From the NCBI GenBank assembly GCA_903923795.1, contig CAIXYX010000102.1:1-22124 (forward strand): 22,124 nucleotides of DNA. The letters run 5' to 3'. How positions within the stretch are numbered: the stretch's first letter is position 1; every line of letters begins with the position of its first letter. This DNA comes from an uncultured Microcaldota archaeon (lineage in GTDB: Archaea; Micrarchaeota; Micrarchaeia; Anstonellales; Anstonellaceae). The notes below the pieces were generated by a model, which did not search any database, was not told the DNA's origin, and saw nothing but the letters and a program-made list of their open reading frames with translations. Positions 20,165-22,124 of the stretch are shown here, one piece after another. The position numbers and the translations under genes are program-made.

Positions 20165-21256
20165 ATGAAAAGACGGGATTTTCTCAAATTCGCGGCCGCT
20201 GGCGTGGTTGTTGCTTCAACCAGCCATCTCAAACTGCTTGGAAAACAGAATACTATACAAACTTATGCCGGTATTCGGTTGCTTGAAGCCGAATCGAAAT
20301 TTGTTGTGGGAGTCAAGAACGCGGACTTTACGGATTATGAGAAGAATTACCGTATTTTCCAGCAAGGTGCAGTCAACTTATATCGCTCAACCCTCTCAGA
20401 AGAAACTCCGAAAACAAGCGAACAACTTCTATTGGCATTCAGTTTCTATCAGCATTACTTATTTATTAAAAATAAAGCGAGCTGGACCGGAGAGGATATT
20501 TCTTCATTAATCTCATTTCTAGAAAACAAGAAGGTTGATTGCAACATCAGCGTTATCCTTTTCGCTGATTTTCTGGTCGGTATTGGTGTAGCTCCGGAGC
20601 GGATTTTTCAGGTGGATATGTATGCCAATCATGATATTGCTGGCCATACTCTCCTCCATATAGACAACTTATATTTAGAGACATATATGTTTCAGAAAAA
20701 CGGCAATCTACAGGTGATGTATTATACTCCTGAACTTATGAAGAAGAAATATACCTCGTATACTGATGAAATTCCCTGGTCGAACGCATCACGAATAGAA
20801 GTCGCTTATATGCAGGGGGCAATATTCGCCCGTATCAAGGAATACCAGAATCGTTCGAAGCAGGATCTCAATGCTCTCGGTGATTATAAACGCCGCGCAA
20901 CCACATACTTTACACGCGCTTTGGAGGAAAATGATAATGATGCTCGTTCGCATTACTTTCTTGGCAGTATCATCTCCTCAGATTTCGAGTTAGAAGCATA
21001 CCTCCAAGATATCTCTGAGCCAGCCAAACGTGCCATCTCAGAGTTTCAAAAAAGCCTTGATATATATCCAAAGCAGTCGGACTCATGGGTGTCGATGGCA
21101 AATATTTATCGATACCTGCACGATTACGAACGATCTATCGAATGCCTCAAGCACGGCATAGAGTTTGCAACAGAAAAGCAAGCTATCGAACTCAAGAAGC
21201 GTTTGAATCTACTTGAAAAAATGCCTAAGAAAAAAACTGAATTAAAAGTTAAATAA
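20165..21256 (+). CDS. Tat-exported protein with TPR repeats and a possible transglutaminase-like core
   Basis: 363 residues. The N-terminus MKRRDFLKFAAAGVVVAS is a twin-arginine signal, so the protein is exported folded. The start at 20165 places the RR motif correctly; the in-frame ATG at 20129 would add 12 residues. The middle has KKVDCNISVILFADFLVGIG followed about 30 residues later by GHTLLHIDNLYLETY, which matches the Cys-His-Asp order of transglutaminase-like domains, though weakly. Two or three TPRs occupy about 240-345 (RATTYFTRALEENDNDARSHYFLGS; DSWVSMANIYRYLHDYERSIECLKHGIEF). The tail is Lys-rich. By eye the gene is clearly more A+T-rich than its neighbours, and it sits directly behind tRNA-Ala, so horizontal acquisition is plausible. 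Function unknown. Confidence 0.82.
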   Translation: MKRRDFLKFAAAGVVVASTSHLKLLGKQNTIQTYAGIRLLEAESKFVVGVKNADFTDYEKNYRIFQQGAVNLYRSTLSEETPKTSEQLLLAFSFYQHYLFIKNKASWTGEDISSLISFLENKKVDCNISVILFADFLVGIGVAPERIFQVDMYANHDIAGHTLLHIDNLYLETYMFQKNGNLQVMYYTPELMKKKYTSYTDEIPWSNASRIEVAYMQGAIFARIKEYQNRSKQDLNALGDYKRRATTYFTRALEENDNDARSHYFLGSIISSDFELEAYLQDISEPAKRAISEFQKSLDIYPKQSDSWVSMANIYRYLHDYERSIECLKHGIEFATEKQAIELKKRLNLLEKMPKKKTELKVK

Positions 21257-21306
21257 ATATAAAAAAATGAATTAAAAATAAAAAAGAAAGTTTCGAGGTT
21301 TTTCCT

Positions 21307-22122
21307 CTAAATCTCTATCATGCTCTCCATCATGCTCGACGTCTTGGCCGGGGCCTGCTGGCCGCCGGACAATGTGCCCAGTATGCCTTCGAGCTGGCCC
21401 GATTTGAGGCCGGTCACAATCGATGTGACTGTCACCAAATCACCCATTGTGGGGTCGAGGCGGGCGCCCATCTTCACGTTGGCGTTCGCGTCGAATTCCG
21501 AGCTGATGCCTTCTGCCACCTGGATTGATTCACCAAGCGTTAAGCTCGTGCCACCCGCAATGTGTAAGAGTGCGCCCTTGGCTCCCTCATAGGAGACATC
21601 GAGCAGCGGGTGGTCGAGGGTGTTTTTGATGACATTCTGCACGCGGTCGTTGCCGTGCGCCTCTCCCATCGAGATGAGAGCCACGCCGCCTTTCTCCATA
21701 ATCGAGCGGACATCGGCGTAGTCTATGTTCATCAGCGAGGGCATCATAATCGTGTCTGCGATGCCTCGCACAGCCTTGCCGGTGATTGCATCGGCGAGAT
21801 TGAATGCGTCGGAGATGGGCAAGTTGGGGCAGTATTTCACGAGCCTGTTGTTGTCGATGACCGCCATGGTGTCGGAGTGCTCGGCCAATCGCTGAAGACC
21901 CCACACTGCTTTCTTCACACGTGCACGCTCTAATGCGAAGGGGATGGTCACAATGGACACGACGACTGCGCCCTGTTCTTTGGCTATCTCGGCCACTACC
22001 GGCGCCGCGCCTGTTCCTGTGCCTCCTCCCATGCCTGCGCAGAGGAAGACAAGCTCGTTCTCGCCGATTATGTCGCGTATCTGTGATTTTGATGCCTGCG
22101 CGCATTTCTCGGCCACTTCAGG
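21307..22122 (-). CDS. ftsZ: Cell division protein FtsZ (N-terminus beyond the window)
   Basis: Tubulin-fold GTPase that polymerises into the division ring. The frame stays open to the window edge, so about 271 residues are present and the N-terminal nucleotide-binding strands are missing. The tubulin signature GMGGGTGTGAAPVVA is intact. It is followed by VVVSIVTIPFALERAR, VIDNNRLVKYCPNLPISDAFNLAD, NIDYADVRSIMEKGGVALISMG (T7 loop region with the catalytic Asp) and the C-terminal domain AKGALLHIAGGTSLTLGE, ending DANANVKMGARLDPTMGDLVTVTSIVTG. The C-terminal tail is short (about 30 residues, QQAPAKTSSMMESMIEI). Archaea often carry two FtsZ paralogues; which one this is was not resolved. Confidence 0.95.
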   Translation of the reverse strand, partial: PEVAEKCAQASKSQIRDIIGENELVFLCAGMGGGTGTGAAPVVAEIAKEQGAVVVSIVTIPFALERARVKKAVWGLQRLAEHSDTMAVIDNNRLVKYCPNLPISDAFNLADAITGKAVRGIADTIMMPSLMNIDYADVRSIMEKGGVALISMGEAHGNDRVQNVIKNTLDHPLLDVSYEGAKGALLHIAGGTSLTLGESIQVAEGISSEFDANANVKMGARLDPTMGDLVTVTSIVTGLKSGQLEGILGTLSGGQQAPAKTSSMMESMIEI

Positions 22123-22124
22123 GA

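Overview
The window looks like a stretch of an archaeal chromosome, probably from a small-genome DPANN lineage such as Micrarchaeota; the phylum is an inference. Archaeal signs are TATA boxes about 23-37 nt upstream of start codons or tRNA 5' ends, several apparently leaderless genes, tRNA genes interrupted by bulge-helix-bulge introns, no encoded CCA ends, a Dph6-type diphthine ligase, an S-layer-like surface glycoprotein gene, and inositol-1-phosphate synthase. GC is mid-50s by eye, except for one A+T-rich gene at 20165-21256.

Layout. 1-733: 3' part of inositol-1-phosphate synthase. 733-8356: a cell-surface locus. A giant repeat-built, Cys- and sequon-rich secreted protein (2563-6213) and a small Cys-rich membrane protein (6224-6565) are flanked by two genes of matching architecture (841-2076 and 6689-8356): signal peptide, ectodomain, one membrane segment and a cytosolic winged helix-turn-helix. 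The large gene is preceded by three phased ~30-bp repeats, a strong TATA box and a structured leader RNA. 8408-9780: tRNA-Tyr with two introns (one in the T-loop), a GT2 glycosyltransferase and tRNA-Asp. 9782-11942 (minus): a small Cys-rich secreted protein and a DEAD-box RNA helicase with a long His/Gly/Arg-rich tail. 12181-13260: a four-helix membrane protein, a small unknown protein and an intron-containing tRNA-Ser. 13332-16797: an HdeD/DUF308 membrane protein, a PfkB-family (probably adenosine) kinase divergent from S-adenosylhomocysteinase, and a degenerate Nudix protein. 16821-19928: a GIDE-LemA fusion with an upstream [2Fe-2S] ferredoxin, a membrane-anchored unknown and Dph6. 20008-22122: tRNA-Ala, a Tat-exported TPR protein and the C-terminal part of FtsZ.

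The most unusual signals are RNA-level. (1) A hairpin family occurs three times, each time in or next to a tRNA gene (Tyr T-loop intron, Ser anticodon intron, directly after tRNA-Ala). Its layout is a 3-bp stem, C.C mismatch, T5:A5, a variable stem, then GGAAAAA, and two of its helices change in a compensatory way. (2) A second hairpin family occurs twice (733-804, 8710-8784), with an 18-nt loop and two compensatory stem pairs. (3) The 3' end of tRNA-Tyr is duplicated 137 bp downstream, enclosing the second copy of that hairpin. The metabolic genes pair sensibly: the putative adenosine kinase would remove adenosine made by S-adenosylhomocysteinase, and the GT2 enzyme could supply lipid-linked sugar for the sequon-rich surface protein.
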